A stretch of DNA of 64,000 bases. Source: Tateyamaria sp. ANG-S1 (lineage in GTDB: Bacteria > Pseudomonadota > Alphaproteobacteria > Rhodobacterales > Rhodobacteraceae). A model generated the notes under the pieces. The model was not told the origin of the DNA. It worked only from the letters and a program-made list of their open reading frames with translations, and made no database searches. Below, piece after piece: positions 27,502 to 35,591 of this stretch. The DNA lies in NCBI RefSeq assembly GCF_000814025.1, contig NZ_JWLL01000006.1:186001-250000 (forward strand). The letters run 5' to 3'. Positions within the stretch are counted from its first letter, which is position 1, and each line of letters begins with the position of its first letter. Both the position numbers and the translations under genes were made by a program.

Positions 27502-28629
27502 ATGGCCAAGGCGCAGCCGACGTTTTCGTTAAAAGATCAGCTCTTTAATGCAGAGAGTTTAGGTGATCTGGCGGATGAGTTTGCGGCAGGTGTGTCGGGG
27601 TTTGACCGGGAGGCGTTTCGCGCGGCGGCGTTGTCGGGGATTGCGGATCGGTCTTTGATGGAATGTCTGGATTGGTTTGCCGATTGTCTGGAGCCGCATC
27701 TGGCGTCTGACTTTCCGACCATGGCGGATCAGTTGGAGGCGGCGATGCCGCCCCGCTTGGACCCGTCTTTGCGCGATGATGATTTTGGGCGGTTCATTCA
27801 TGCGGTTCCGGGTGTGCTGGCGGTGCGCCATGGGCTGGAGGATCATCGGGAGCGGGCGCTGGACCTGCTTTATGAGGCGACGCAGCGGTTTTCGATGGAG
27901 TTCTACATCCGCGCGTTTTTAAACCGGTGGCCGGAGAAGACACTTGCCCGGCTGGAGGCGTGGGCGGGGGATGAGAACTACCACGTGCGGCGTCTGGTGA
28001 GCGAGGGCACGCGGCCCAAGTTGCCCTGGGCACGGAAGGTGGAATTGACGCTGGACCAGACCTTGCCCCTGCTGGACCTTTTGCAGGCGGACGGGACGCG
28101 GTTTGTCACGCGGTCGGTGGCGAACCATCTGAACGATGTGGCGAAGACGGAGCCGGACGCCGTTTTGGGCCGGTTGGAGGCTTGGGAAGCAGACGGTTCG
28201 CAGGATGCGAAGGAGCGGACGTGGATGCAGCGCCATGCCTTGCGCACGCTGGTGAAGGATGGGCATCCGGGGGCGATGGCGATGCTTGGCTATCGCGGGG
28301 ATGCGCCGGTGGATGTGTCTTTGGACATTGGTACGCCGACCGTCGCTTTAGGCGATGCGCTGGAGTTTTCGGTGACCCTTGAGGCGGATGTGGCGTTGCC
28401 GGTGTTGGTGGATTACCGCATCCGTTTTGCCCGCCCGAACGGCAAGAGCGGGGAGAAGGTGTTCAAGCTGAAGGTGGCGGAGGTGAAGCCGGGTAAGCCG
28501 CTGGTGCTGAAGAAGGTGCACAAGCTGAAGGCCAATGCGACGACCTTTGAGCTGCATCCGGGTCCGCATGGGCTGGTCGTGCAGGTGAACGGCGTGGACC
28601 GGGTGGAGGCGTCGTTCGAGATTGTGTGA
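27502..28629 (+). CDS. alkC: AlkC-type DNA alkylation repair glycosylase
   Basis: A 375-residue protein with an all-helical HEAT-like repeat domain (about 1-265, seen in FYIRAFLNRWPEKTLARLEAW and the following repeats) and a C-terminal immunoglobulin-like beta domain (about 270-375, starting DVSLDIGTPTVALGDALEF). This architecture is that of AlkC 3-methyladenine / 3-methylcytosine DNA glycosylases, which use both domains to grip DNA without base flipping. The helical part alone could also be AlkD-like, but the Ig-like tail favours AlkC. It is a single-gene unit with a short AAGGA ribosome binding site. Confidence 0.8.
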   Translation: MAKAQPTFSLKDQLFNAESLGDLADEFAAGVSGFDREAFRAAALSGIADRSLMECLDWFADCLEPHLASDFPTMADQLEAAMPPRLDPSLRDDDFGRFIHAVPGVLAVRHGLEDHRERALDLLYEATQRFSMEFYIRAFLNRWPEKTLARLEAWAGDENYHVRRLVSEGTRPKLPWARKVELTLDQTLPLLDLLQADGTRFVTRSVANHLNDVAKTEPDAVLGRLEAWEADGSQDAKERTWMQRHALRTLVKDGHPGAMAMLGYRGDAPVDVSLDIGTPTVALGDALEFSVTLEADVALPVLVDYRIRFARPNGKSGEKVFKLKVAEVKPGKPLVLKKVHKLKANATTFELHPGPHGLVVQVNGVDRVEASFEIV

Positions 28630-28647
28630 GGTCGGTCGGGTGCTCTG

Positions 28648-28667
28648 TTTTGCGCTTGTGCGCAAAA
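28648..28667. terminator. Bidirectional terminator-like hairpin
   Basis: TTTTGCGC (28648-28655), loop TTGT, GCGCAAAA (28660-28667): a perfect eight-base stem with T-run and A-run ends, between the convergent alkC-like gene and the Lin0512 gene. Positioned correctly for both. Confidence 0.75.
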
Positions 28668-28687
28668 GGCGCCCACCCGCCGACCCT

Positions 28688-29029
28688 TTAGTCCGTGCGT
28701 TTCGGTAGGAAAACCTCGATGGCTGCCACGGCCATGAGGGCTACATCGCCCGCGACTGGGACGTCTAGGCCGCCTTTTTCAGCGATGACCTCTACCGTGC
28801 CGTAGGGCAGCAGGTCTGCGATGGCGTCCGTGTCCACGTTCTCGGGCCGTGGGGTTGAGACGTGAACAACCACGCGCATCGTGTTCCGATCTACGTCGAG
28901 CGTGTTGAAGATCGGCAGGGACGCCCCTTGCAGCGCCTGTTCGACGGCGCGGCGCGCGGCCTTGGTGTCGTCGCGCCCGTGCAGGTCCACGCCTTGGGCC
29001 ATTTCGATGATGAGCCGTTGTTCAGGCAT
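28688..29029 (-). CDS. Lin0512 family protein (second of tandem pair)
   Basis: A 113-residue protein of the Lin0512 family (function unknown). It shares with its neighbour the spaced signature VxVHVSTPRPENVDTDAIAD, PYG and GGLDV, so the two are tandem paralogues. It is cytosolic, compact and mixed alpha/beta. The ATG at 29029 overlaps the stop of the other Lin0512 gene by eight bases, so it should be translated with it. It is the last gene of a four-gene minus-strand unit with an ABC ATPase and a sodium symporter. Confidence 0.8.
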   Translation of the reverse strand: MPEQRLIIEMAQGVDLHGRDDTKAARRAVEQALQGASLPIFNTLDVDRNTMRVVVHVSTPRPENVDTDAIADLLPYGTVEVIAEKGGLDVPVAGDVALMAVAAIEVFLPKRTD

Positions 29030-29369
29030 TTGGCACCTCCACCGAGACAATCAGCGCGGCTTGGGCCATCACTGTTGGGTTGCCGGTCCCTTCGGGGCGG
29101 GCGACGTCGAGGCCGCCTTCGGACACGGTGAAAGACGTCTCTCCGTAAGGAAAGACCTCGGCCAGCACCGAGGTGTCCACGAGGTCGGGGCGGGCGCAGC
29201 CGATATGGACGTCGATCACCATGTCCTCTTTGCCGACGCCCATGTATTCGGCGAGGTTGATCGAGTTGCGCCAGAGAGCGGCGCGCACGGCGCGGGCCGC
29301 GGCCTCGGTATAGCTGCCGCGGCGGAGCGAGGTGCCGAGGCCAAATTCAACGATCATCGGTCCGCTCAT
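29022..29369 (-). CDS. Lin0512 family protein (first of tandem pair)
   Basis: A 115-residue Lin0512 family protein. Landmarks are IVEFGLGTSLRRG near the start, DVHIGCARPDLVDTSVLAE, PYGETSF and EGGLDVARPEG. Its ATG overlaps the stop of the ABC ATPase gene (ATGA) and its end overlaps the next Lin0512 gene, so the pair is made in step with the ATPase. The family has conserved acidic and His residues that could bind a metal or small ligand; that is speculation. Upstream in-frame codons to 29471 lie in the ATPase gene and were not used. Confidence 0.8.
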   Translation of the reverse strand: MSGPMIVEFGLGTSLRRGSYTEAAARAVRAALWRNSINLAEYMGVGKEDMVIDVHIGCARPDLVDTSVLAEVFPYGETSFTVSEGGLDVARPEGTGNPTVMAQAALIVSVEVPNA

Positions 29370-30454
29370 TCTGCGACCTCCTGTCTGGGGAACACATAGC
29401 ATTTGTCGCGGCGTACGCGCAGCCACATCACGGTTTGCGGCTGCGGCAGGAAGACGCCCGGTACGGTGCATTTGATCACCGCACCGCTGTCGTCGAGGCG
29501 GAATTCCACGAGGCTTTCATTGCCCATGAAACGCGCGCGCAAGACTTGGGCGCGGGCGGCGGTGCCCTCGGTGGCTGTGGGGGCGGGGCCGACGCCTGCG
29601 CGGTCGAAGTCGATTTTGACGTGCTGGGGGCGGAACACGATGTCCACAAGCGTGCCGTCGGCCACGCCGGGGGCGAGGAAGGGGCCGAAGGGGGTGACGG
29701 CGAGTGCGCCATCGACCACAGCGCCGAAGCGGTTGGCGTCGGAGAAGAAGGCAACGGAGGCGCGGTCGACGGGCCTTGTGTATACGTTGTAGGGCGCGCC
29801 CTGTTGCACGATCTGGCCGTCGCGCATGAGCGCGATTTCGTCGGCCATGCGCATGGCTTCCTCGGGCTCGTGGGTGACGAGCAGGACGGCGGTGTCCTCT
29901 TCCTTGAGGATGGCGAGGGTTTCGTCGCGGATGCCGTCGCGCAGGCGGTTGTCGAGGCCGGAGAAGGGTTCATCCATCAGCATGATGCGGGGCCGTGGGG
30001 CGAGGGCGCGGGCGAGCGCGATGCGTTGCTGTTCGCCGCCCGAGAGCTGGTGGGGGTACATGTCGATGAAGCGGGACATGCGGACGCGGTCGAGCATTTC
30101 CTCGACCCGGGCGCGTTTTTCGTCGCGGGAGCCGGTGAGGCCGTAGGCGATGTTGCCCTCGACACTCAGGTGCGGAAAGAGCGCGAAGTCCTGGAACATC
30201 AGTCCGATTTCGCGCCGTTCGGGGGGCACGCGGAAACGGGTGTCGCAGATAAGCGCGCCGTCGACGTAGATTTCGCCGGTGTCCTGCATCTCGACCCCGG
30301 CGATCATGCGCAGGGTCGTGGACTTGCCGCAGCCTGAGGGCCCCAGCAGGCATGTCACCTGGCCCGGCAGGATCGACAGGCTAACGCCATCGACCACGCG
30401 TCGCCCACCAAAGCTGCGCACAAGGTTGCGAATTTCCAGCCGAGGCGTTGTCAC
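29366..30454 (-). CDS. ABC transporter ATP-binding protein, FbpC/PotA type, without permease
   Basis: A 362-residue ABC ATPase with Walker A GPSGCGKST (38-46), signature LSGGEQQR (137-144), Walker B IMLMDEPFSGLD (157-168) and a C-terminal TOBE-type domain. The closest groups by eye are iron(III) and spermidine/putrescine importer ATPases. Unlike those systems, no permease or binding-protein gene is nearby. I chose GTG 30454, preceded by GGGGA; a TTG at 30475 is possible. It follows the symporter gene by 36 bases and overlaps the Lin0512 gene by four. Confidence 0.85.
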   Translation of the reverse strand: MTTPRLEIRNLVRSFGGRRVVDGVSLSILPGQVTCLLGPSGCGKSTTLRMIAGVEMQDTGEIYVDGALICDTRFRVPPERREIGLMFQDFALFPHLSVEGNIAYGLTGSRDEKRARVEEMLDRVRMSRFIDMYPHQLSGGEQQRIALARALAPRPRIMLMDEPFSGLDNRLRDGIRDETLAILKEEDTAVLLVTHEPEEAMRMADEIALMRDGQIVQQGAPYNVYTRPVDRASVAFFSDANRFGAVVDGALAVTPFGPFLAPGVADGTLVDIVFRPQHVKIDFDRAGVGPAPTATEGTAARAQVLRARFMGNESLVEFRLDDSGAVIKCTVPGVFLPQPQTVMWLRVRRDKCYVFPRQEVAE

Positions 30455-30490
30455 GGCATCCCCATTCCCGATCAAAACAGTCGGGAGGTA

Positions 30491-31846
30491 TCAGGCCCGG
30501 CGCGCGCCCGCAAGCACTGCGGCAAAGCCTGCGACAAGAACGAACACGCAGATGATGAGGAGCTGTTCGTATTTGTGCCCATCGGGGAGGATGGCGGAGA
30601 AGGTGGGCCAGCTGCGTCCGAAATACGCGAGTGCGCCCAGTATGGCGGCGGCGAAGGCGGCGAGGTAGGACCATGTGGGGATGCTGCGGCCCATGACCAG
30701 TCCGACGATAAGGACGGGGGCGAGGAACATGGACGCTGTGCCACTGACAGCGACGGCGTCGAAGAGCGTGGCGTTGCCCCAGAGCGTGAGCACTGTGCCG
30801 AGGACCATGAAGACCAGCATGACGGCCCGTCCGCCCATGAGTGTGCGGGGTGCCAGCGACAGTTCTTCGACCACAAGTCGGGCGGACGAGGAGAGGGCGG
30901 AGTCTAGCGTTGAGAGGGCCGAGACCAGAAGCGACAGCATCAGAAGGGCGAAGACCCATGTTGGGAACATGCCCGCCCACGTGGTGATCAGCTCGCCTTC
31001 GTATTCGGCGCCTATGAGGCTCGCCTGGATGCCGAAAAAGCCGAAGCCGATGATGCAGAGAACCGAGAGCCAGAAGGCGTGGAGGAAGGAGCGGCGTGTC
31101 GTGTCTTCGTCCGCGATGAAGCCGCGGTCCATCATCACAGGATCGTGGGCGGGGTAGGAGAAGACCTGGAGCGCTGCGACCGCCAGCAGGACCCAGCCGT
31201 TCCATGCACCCGAGGTGCCGGGGGCTGTGAGGACGGCGCCGAGCGAAAAGCCGGGGCTGAGGATGAGGAAGACGAAGGCCACGCCGAAGACGGCGAGGAA
31301 GACCAGCATTTGTACGACGTCGGTGCGCAGGGCGGCGCTGAGCCCGCCCCAGGCGGAATAGGCGAGGCCGACGATGGCGACGATGAGGATGGCGGCCGTG
31401 CCGCTGCCCTCGATCACCGCGCTGGCGATCAGGCCGACGACGAGGAGGTTGGCGAAGACCTCGGACAACAGGCGGAGGGCGATGACGAGATTGTAGGCCG
31501 TGGTGCCGGTTGCGCCGAAGTGGTTCGACAGCCAGTCCTGCACCGATCCGGCCCCTTGGGCACGCAGGCGCGCGACGATGAAGCCGCCGGTGAGGAAACT
31601 GCCGTAGTAGGCGGCGTAAGCCAGTGTGCCCGCGATACCGTAGAAGTAGCCGAGGATGGCGGCGTTCATCAGCGACCGGGCGAAGATCCAAGTGGTGACC
31701 TGGCTCAGCACCAGCACCCAGAGGCCCGGTGCCTGTCCCGCGATGTGGCCGGCATAGAACCCCTCGACCGTGGCGCGGCGGGGGGCGGCGAGCACGCTGG
31801 CCCCGATCAAAACGACAAACAAGGCGACGAGGGCGGCAGGGGTCAT
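30491..31846 (-). CDS. Sodium:solute symporter (SSS family)
   Basis: A 451-residue inner-membrane protein with about 12-13 hydrophobic helices. It shows the SSS family pattern near the start (GFYAGHIAGQAPGLWVLVLSQ, then TTWIFARSLMNAAILGY) and the AYSAWGGLSAALRTDVVQM segment that is the usual family signature region. The substrate is not evident. It is the first gene of the unit with the ABC ATPase and two Lin0512 genes, which suggests a shared substrate or a coordinated response, not four independent functions. Confidence 0.85.
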   Translation of the reverse strand: MTPAALVALFVVLIGASVLAAPRRATVEGFYAGHIAGQAPGLWVLVLSQVTTWIFARSLMNAAILGYFYGIAGTLAYAAYYGSFLTGGFIVARLRAQGAGSVQDWLSNHFGATGTTAYNLVIALRLLSEVFANLLVVGLIASAVIEGSGTAAILIVAIVGLAYSAWGGLSAALRTDVVQMLVFLAVFGVAFVFLILSPGFSLGAVLTAPGTSGAWNGWVLLAVAALQVFSYPAHDPVMMDRGFIADEDTTRRSFLHAFWLSVLCIIGFGFFGIQASLIGAEYEGELITTWAGMFPTWVFALLMLSLLVSALSTLDSALSSSARLVVEELSLAPRTLMGGRAVMLVFMVLGTVLTLWGNATLFDAVAVSGTASMFLAPVLIVGLVMGRSIPTWSYLAAFAAAILGALAYFGRSWPTFSAILPDGHKYEQLLIICVFVLVAGFAAVLAGARRA

Positions 31847-31925
31847 GGCGGGCCTTTCGGTTCGGGGGTTTTCTTGAGGGTTAGCAGGCGGTTGGGCGGG
31901 CTGCCACCCGGCCTGACAGCTTTGT

Positions 31926-31939
31926 GAACCGTGCGGTTC
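31926..31939 (-). terminator. Weak hairpin downstream of WYL regulator gene
   Basis: GAACCG (31926-31931) and CGGTTC (31934-31939), a short inverted repeat 12 bases after the regulator stop on the minus strand. No long T-run; candidate for a weak terminator between the regulator unit and the symporter unit. Confidence 0.35.
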
Positions 31940-31950
31940 CTTACGCTAGC

Positions 31951-32622
31951 TCAAAGGTTCGGATCGTAGTCCGACAGACGCTTGCCCGGCTCGTCCACGA
32001 ACATCTCGGGCAGGGCTTCGGCGCTTTGGATAAGGTCGACGCGGAAGACGCGGAAATCGTCGCGCAACTCGCACCATGAGGTGAGTGTCCAGACGCGGCC
32101 CCAGTATTCCATGTGCAGGGGGCGGATGGTGCGAGTGGTGATCCGGTCGCCTTTGGAATGGTAGGTGAGCTGTAGCTTCTGCTTGGCCCGGATGGCGGCG
32201 CGCAGGGTGGGCATCTGGGCAAAGCCGCGCACAGCATCGGCAAAGGGGTAGACCGCGAATTTCCATTTGTCGGCCTCTGCCACCGTGCGTTCGGGCAGGA
32301 TGGCGTCGATCTTGTCCGCCAGCGTGCGGGCGGCGGATTTGAGCGTGTCATCCGCCGCCTCGGCCACGATGGCCATGCCGAGGTTGAGCGCCTCAAGTTC
32401 TTCGGTCGTGAGGGTGAGGGGGGGCAGGCTGATCGCCTCGGTGATCATGTAGCCGACGCCGCGCTCGCCCTGTACTGGCACGCCCGAGGCGACTAGCGTG
32501 TCCATATCGCGGTAGATGGTGCGCACCGACACCTCGCAGGCATCCGCGATCTCTTGCGCCCGATGCAGTTTGCCGTCGCGCAGGATCTGGATGATGTCAA
32601 AGAGGCGGTCGGTGCGGCGCAT
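31951..32622 (-). CDS. YafY-type HTH / WYL-domain transcriptional regulator
   Basis: A 223-residue DNA-binding protein with an N-terminal HTH_11 winged helix (RRTDRLFDIIQILRDGKLHR through VSVRTIYRDMDTLVASG) and a WYL-like domain (about 130-215) ending with a segment RVWTLTSWCELRDDFRVFRV. Such regulators often sense nucleic-acid or small-molecule ligands and control neighbouring genes. The gene upstream on the same strand ends one base before its ATG, so both are co-transcribed. Its target may be that gene or the symporter unit downstream. Confidence 0.9.
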   Translation of the reverse strand: MRRTDRLFDIIQILRDGKLHRAQEIADACEVSVRTIYRDMDTLVASGVPVQGERGVGYMITEAISLPPLTLTTEELEALNLGMAIVAEAADDTLKSAARTLADKIDAILPERTVAEADKWKFAVYPFADAVRGFAQMPTLRAAIRAKQKLQLTYHSKGDRITTRTIRPLHMEYWGRVWTLTSWCELRDDFRVFRVDLIQSAEALPEMFVDEPGKRLSDYDPNL

Positions 32623-32623
32623 G

Positions 32624-32926
32624 TTACTCCTGTTGCAGATGGACTTGGGCGTGCCGCATGCTCGCGCTGGGCCCGTCGATCATCTTGACGAATGGTTCGG
32701 CGGCAGGGTGTTGCCTGATCTGTGCCGCTGCGCTCTTGGCCGCCTCCAGCGAGGTCCAGAGGATGTGGTCGGTCCAGAGGCCGTCATCATCTACGCTGAG
32801 GTGGCGGCTGATCATGCCGCCGGTTTCCTGCAGGAACGGCTCCATATCTGCCGCGGCCTTGGCAAAGGCGTGCGGGTCGGAGCCCGGCAAGAGGCGGAAG
32901 GTGACGATTTCTGCGGTTGTGGTCAT
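32624..32926 (-). CDS. Small ABM-like (dimeric alpha-beta barrel) protein
   Basis: A 100-residue protein, probably of the antibiotic-biosynthesis monooxygenase-like dimeric alpha-beta barrel fold (VTFRLLPGSDPHAFAKAA, then DHILWTSLEAAKSAAAQI). I cannot assign a reaction. I chose the ATG at 32926, with GGAG about ten bases upstream; starts at 32941 or 32968 would lengthen it. It lies directly upstream of the WYL regulator, an arrangement seen where the regulator gene is carried behind its effector or target gene. Confidence 0.6.
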   Translation of the reverse strand: MTTTAEIVTFRLLPGSDPHAFAKAAADMEPFLQETGGMISRHLSVDDDGLWTDHILWTSLEAAKSAAAQIRQHPAAEPFVKMIDGPSASMRHAQVHLQQE

Positions 32927-33138
32927 GGTTTCAATCTCCATCGGGTTGCGATGGGGTGGGTATGGCAAGGCGCTACTGACACTAACCTGTCAGTTGAGTG
33001 GGGGCTATCGGAATTTTTCTGAAAAAGTCCCGGTCTCGTGATCGCCACGGGCCTCCGTGCCCTTTTCGCAGCCGCAGCACGCCCATAGAACAGGACGCGA
33101 CAGGCGGCACTGCGTCGCCAGAGACATGGGAGAGACCA

Positions 33139-33357
33139 ATGGGAATTGGAAATATCGGACTTCCGGGCCTGCTGCTGATCGCCGTTGTGGTGCTGGTGCT
33201 GTTTGGCCGGGGCAAAATCTCGAGCCTGATGGGTGAGGTCGGCAAGGGCATCACCAGCTTCAAGAAGGGCATCAATGAGGGCAAGGAAGAGCTGGAAGCG
33301 GCCAAGGCGGAAGAGGCCAAGGACGTGACCCCCGAGGCCGACAAAGACAAGGTTTAA
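33139..33357 (+). CDS. tatA: Sec-independent protein translocase TatA
   Basis: A 72-residue TatA with one N-terminal membrane helix (LPGLLLIAVVVLVLFGRGKI), the conserved FGRGK hinge, an amphipathic helix (LMGEVGKGITSFKKGI) and an acidic/basic charged tail. TatA multimers form the pore for folded proteins carrying twin-arginine signals. The ATG at 33139 has a GGAGAG site upstream; the frame is open much further upstream but without family similarity. It starts the tatABC-DUF815 unit; the 212-base gap upstream is shared with the divergent ABM-like gene. Confidence 0.95.
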   Translation: MGIGNIGLPGLLLIAVVVLVLFGRGKISSLMGEVGKGITSFKKGINEGKEELEAAKAEEAKDVTPEADKDKV

Positions 33358-33360
33358 GCC

Positions 33361-33825
33361 ATGTTTGACCTTGGCCTGGCCGAGCTGCTGATCATCGGGA
33401 TCGTGGCGCTTATCGTCATTGGCCCCAAGGAGCTGCCCGTTGTCTTCCGCAATGTGGGTCGCTTTGTGGGCAAGGCCCGCGGTATGGCGCGCGAGTTTTC
33501 GACGGCCATGAATCAGGCGGCGGATGAGGCGGGCGTGAAGGACATTCAGCGCACCATCAATACAGCCGCCAATCCGATGAAAAGCGCGATGGATGGGGTG
33601 AAGGAGGCGACGCGGGACATGACGTCGTCGCTGACGGACCTTGATCCGGAGAGTGAGACGGGCAAGCTGGCGGCCGAAAAGGCTGAACGGGCTGAGAATG
33701 CGCGGAAAATTCAGGCCGCAACCGCACGCGCCCAAGCCGAGCGCAAGGCCAAGGAGGCCGCCGATGCGCTGGCCAAGGCAGAAGAGTTGGAAGCGCAGGC
33801 CCCCGCGGCCCCGAAAGAGAGCTAG
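33361..33825 (+). CDS. tatB: Sec-independent protein translocase TatB
   Basis: A 154-residue TatB: an N-terminal membrane helix ([20 protein letters not shown]), the GPKELP motif at the hinge, then a long charged amphipathic helix and an Ala/Lys/Glu-rich coiled-coil-like tail. TatB forms the signal-recognition complex with TatC. It begins three bases after tatA and its stop is directly followed by the tatC ATG without a spacer. Confidence 0.95.
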   Translation: MFDLGLAELLIIGIVALIVIGPKELPVVFRNVGRFVGKARGMAREFSTAMNQAADEAGVKDIQRTINTAANPMKSAMDGVKEATRDMTSSLTDLDPESETGKLAAEKAERAENARKIQAATARAQAERKAKEAADALAKAEELEAQAPAAPKES

Positions 33826-34752
33826 ATGAGCCAGACTGAAGAGTTAGACGACAGCACGGCACCGCTGATCGAACACCTGGCCGAGCTGCGCACGCGGCTT
33901 ATCCGGTCAGTGATCGCGTTCATCATAGCGATTACTGTGTTCTTTATCCCCATTCAGGGGGATTTTATTGCCGTTCACGTGCTGAACTTCCTGATGGAGC
34001 CTATTGTCGAGACGCTGCGCGATCTTGGGGATCCGTCTCCTACGCTGCAATACACGTCTCCGCAGGAATACCTGTTCACGCTGTTCCGCATCTCGATGGT
34101 GTTTGGGTTTGCGCTGGCGTTTCCTGTGATCGGGTTTCAGATGTGGCGGTTCGTGGCGCCGGGGCTGTACCGGCAGGAGAAGAACGCCTTTCTGCCGTTC
34201 CTGATTGCGTCGCCGGTGATGTTTTTGCTCGGTGCAAGTTTTGCCCAGTTCGTGGTGACACCGCTGGCCATGGCGTTTTTCCTGGGCTTTGCCGACGTGT
34301 CGTCGGTGCTGGCGATTGTTTTTGGGGAGCCGGAAACATTGCCCGATGGTGCGGTCATCACGCCAGAAGCGAGTGAGGGGCCGACCATCACTTTCTTCGG
34401 GAAGGTGAACGAAAGCCTTGATATCACTCTGAAATTCATCATGGCTTTTGGGCTGTGCTTTCAGCTTCCGGTGCTCTTGACCCTGATGGGCAAGGCGGGG
34501 CTGGTGAGTGCAGAGGGCCTCGCCAATGTGCGTAAGTACGCGATGGTGGGCATTCTGGTGCTGGCCGCTGTCGTGACGCCGCCCGATGTTATCACTCAGT
34601 TGATCTTGTTTACTGTGGTCTATGGCCTTTACGAGGTGTCGATTTGGCTTGTGCGCAGGGTGGAGAACAAGCGCGAGGCGAAGCTGCGCGCTGAAGGGTA
34701 CTATGACGACGAAGACGATCTGGGCGATCTGCCTGAGGGTGACGCCAAGTGA
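33826..34752 (+). CDS. tatC: Sec-independent protein translocase TatC
   Basis: A 308-residue TatC with six membrane helices, the twin-arginine signal receptor. Conserved features are the N-terminal PLIEHLAELRTRLIRS, the EYLFTLFRIS segment and the LTLMGKAGLVSAEGLANVRKYA region before helix 5. The tail is acidic. The protein is somewhat longer than E. coli TatC (258 residues), partly from an inserted loop around the EPETLPDGAVITPE segment. Its end overlaps the next gene by four bases (GTGA). Confidence 0.96.
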   Translation: MSQTEELDDSTAPLIEHLAELRTRLIRSVIAFIIAITVFFIPIQGDFIAVHVLNFLMEPIVETLRDLGDPSPTLQYTSPQEYLFTLFRISMVFGFALAFPVIGFQMWRFVAPGLYRQEKNAFLPFLIASPVMFLLGASFAQFVVTPLAMAFFLGFADVSSVLAIVFGEPETLPDGAVITPEASEGPTITFFGKVNESLDITLKFIMAFGLCFQLPVLLTLMGKAGLVSAEGLANVRKYAMVGILVLAAVVTPPDVITQLILFTVVYGLYEVSIWLVRRVENKREAKLRAEGYYDDEDDLGDLPEGDAK

Positions 34753-35591
34753 TCAACGACCCTTTGGACCGCATTGCAGCGGCGTTGGAGCGTATGTCCC
34801 CTGCGCCGCTGGAGGCCCCTGATTTCAGCGCCGCATCAGCTTTTGTCTGGCAGACAGATCCGGACCGGCTGGAGCCTGTGCCGCAGGTGAGCCGCGTGCC
34901 TTTGGATTTGTTGCTGGGTGTGGACCGGTCGCGTGATACGCTGCTTGCGAATACCCGGCAGTTTGCCAAGGGATTGCCTGCGAACAATGCTCTCTTGTGG
35001 GGTGCGCGTGGGATGGGGAAATCAAGCCTTGTCAAAGCAATACACGGCGCACTTGAAGTTGAACATGAGGCGCTGAAGATCGTAGAATTGCACCGTGAAG
35101 ACCTGCCGTCGGTCGGTCGGTTGCTCTCCGTGCTGCGCGAGGCACCGGATGCCCGGTTTATCCTGTTTTGCGATGATCTGAGCTTTAGCCATGACGATCA
35201 GCACTACAAATCGCTCAAGGCGGTGCTCGATGGCGGGATCGAGGGGCGACCGGACAACGTGATCCTTTATGCCACGTCGAACCGCCGGCATCTGATGCCG
35301 CGCGACATGATCGAGAACGAGCGGGGCAGTGCCATCAACCCGTCCGAGGCGGTGGAGGAGAAGGTGAGCCTGTCCGACCGCTTCGGCCTGTGGCTGGGCT
35401 TTCACGCCTGCGATCAGGACCAGTATCTGGGCATGATCCGGGGCTATTGCGCCGCCTACGGTGTCGAGATTGACGATGACACGCTGTGGGCCGAGGCCAT
35501 TGAATGGCAGGCGACACGCGGGTCCCGCTCGGGCCGGGTGGCGTGGCAGTATTTCTGCGATCTGGCTGGGCGGCGCGGCGTCGCGCTTTAG
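34749..35591 (+). CDS. DUF815 family P-loop ATPase
   Basis: A 280-residue AAA-type ATPase of the DUF815 family. Walker A GARGMGKSS is at residues 85-93 and a Walker B like stretch FILFCDDLSF about 40 residues later. The DUF815 signatures LLLGVDRSRDTLLANT and YATSNRRHLM are present. The family function is not established. The start is a GTG overlapping the tatC stop, so it is translationally coupled to the Tat operon. Its stop overlaps the convergent Hint protein 2 stop by four bases, leaving no room for a terminator. Confidence 0.85.
   Translation: MINDPLDRIAAALERMSPAPLEAPDFSAASAFVWQTDPDRLEPVPQVSRVPLDLLLGVDRSRDTLLANTRQFAKGLPANNALLWGARGMGKSSLVKAIHGALEVEHEALKIVELHREDLPSVGRLLSVLREAPDARFILFCDDLSFSHDDQHYKSLKAVLDGGIEGRPDNVILYATSNRRHLMPRDMIENERGSAINPSEAVEEKVSLSDRFGLWLGFHACDQDQYLGMIRGYCAAYGVEIDDDTLWAEAIEWQATRGSRSGRVAWQYFCDLAGRRGVAL

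Noticed and set aside
29370-29471. N-terminal extension of the first Lin0512 gene
   Set aside because: The extra codons lie inside the ABC ATPase gene and have no Lin0512 similarity; ATG 29369 overlaps the ATPase stop in the usual way.
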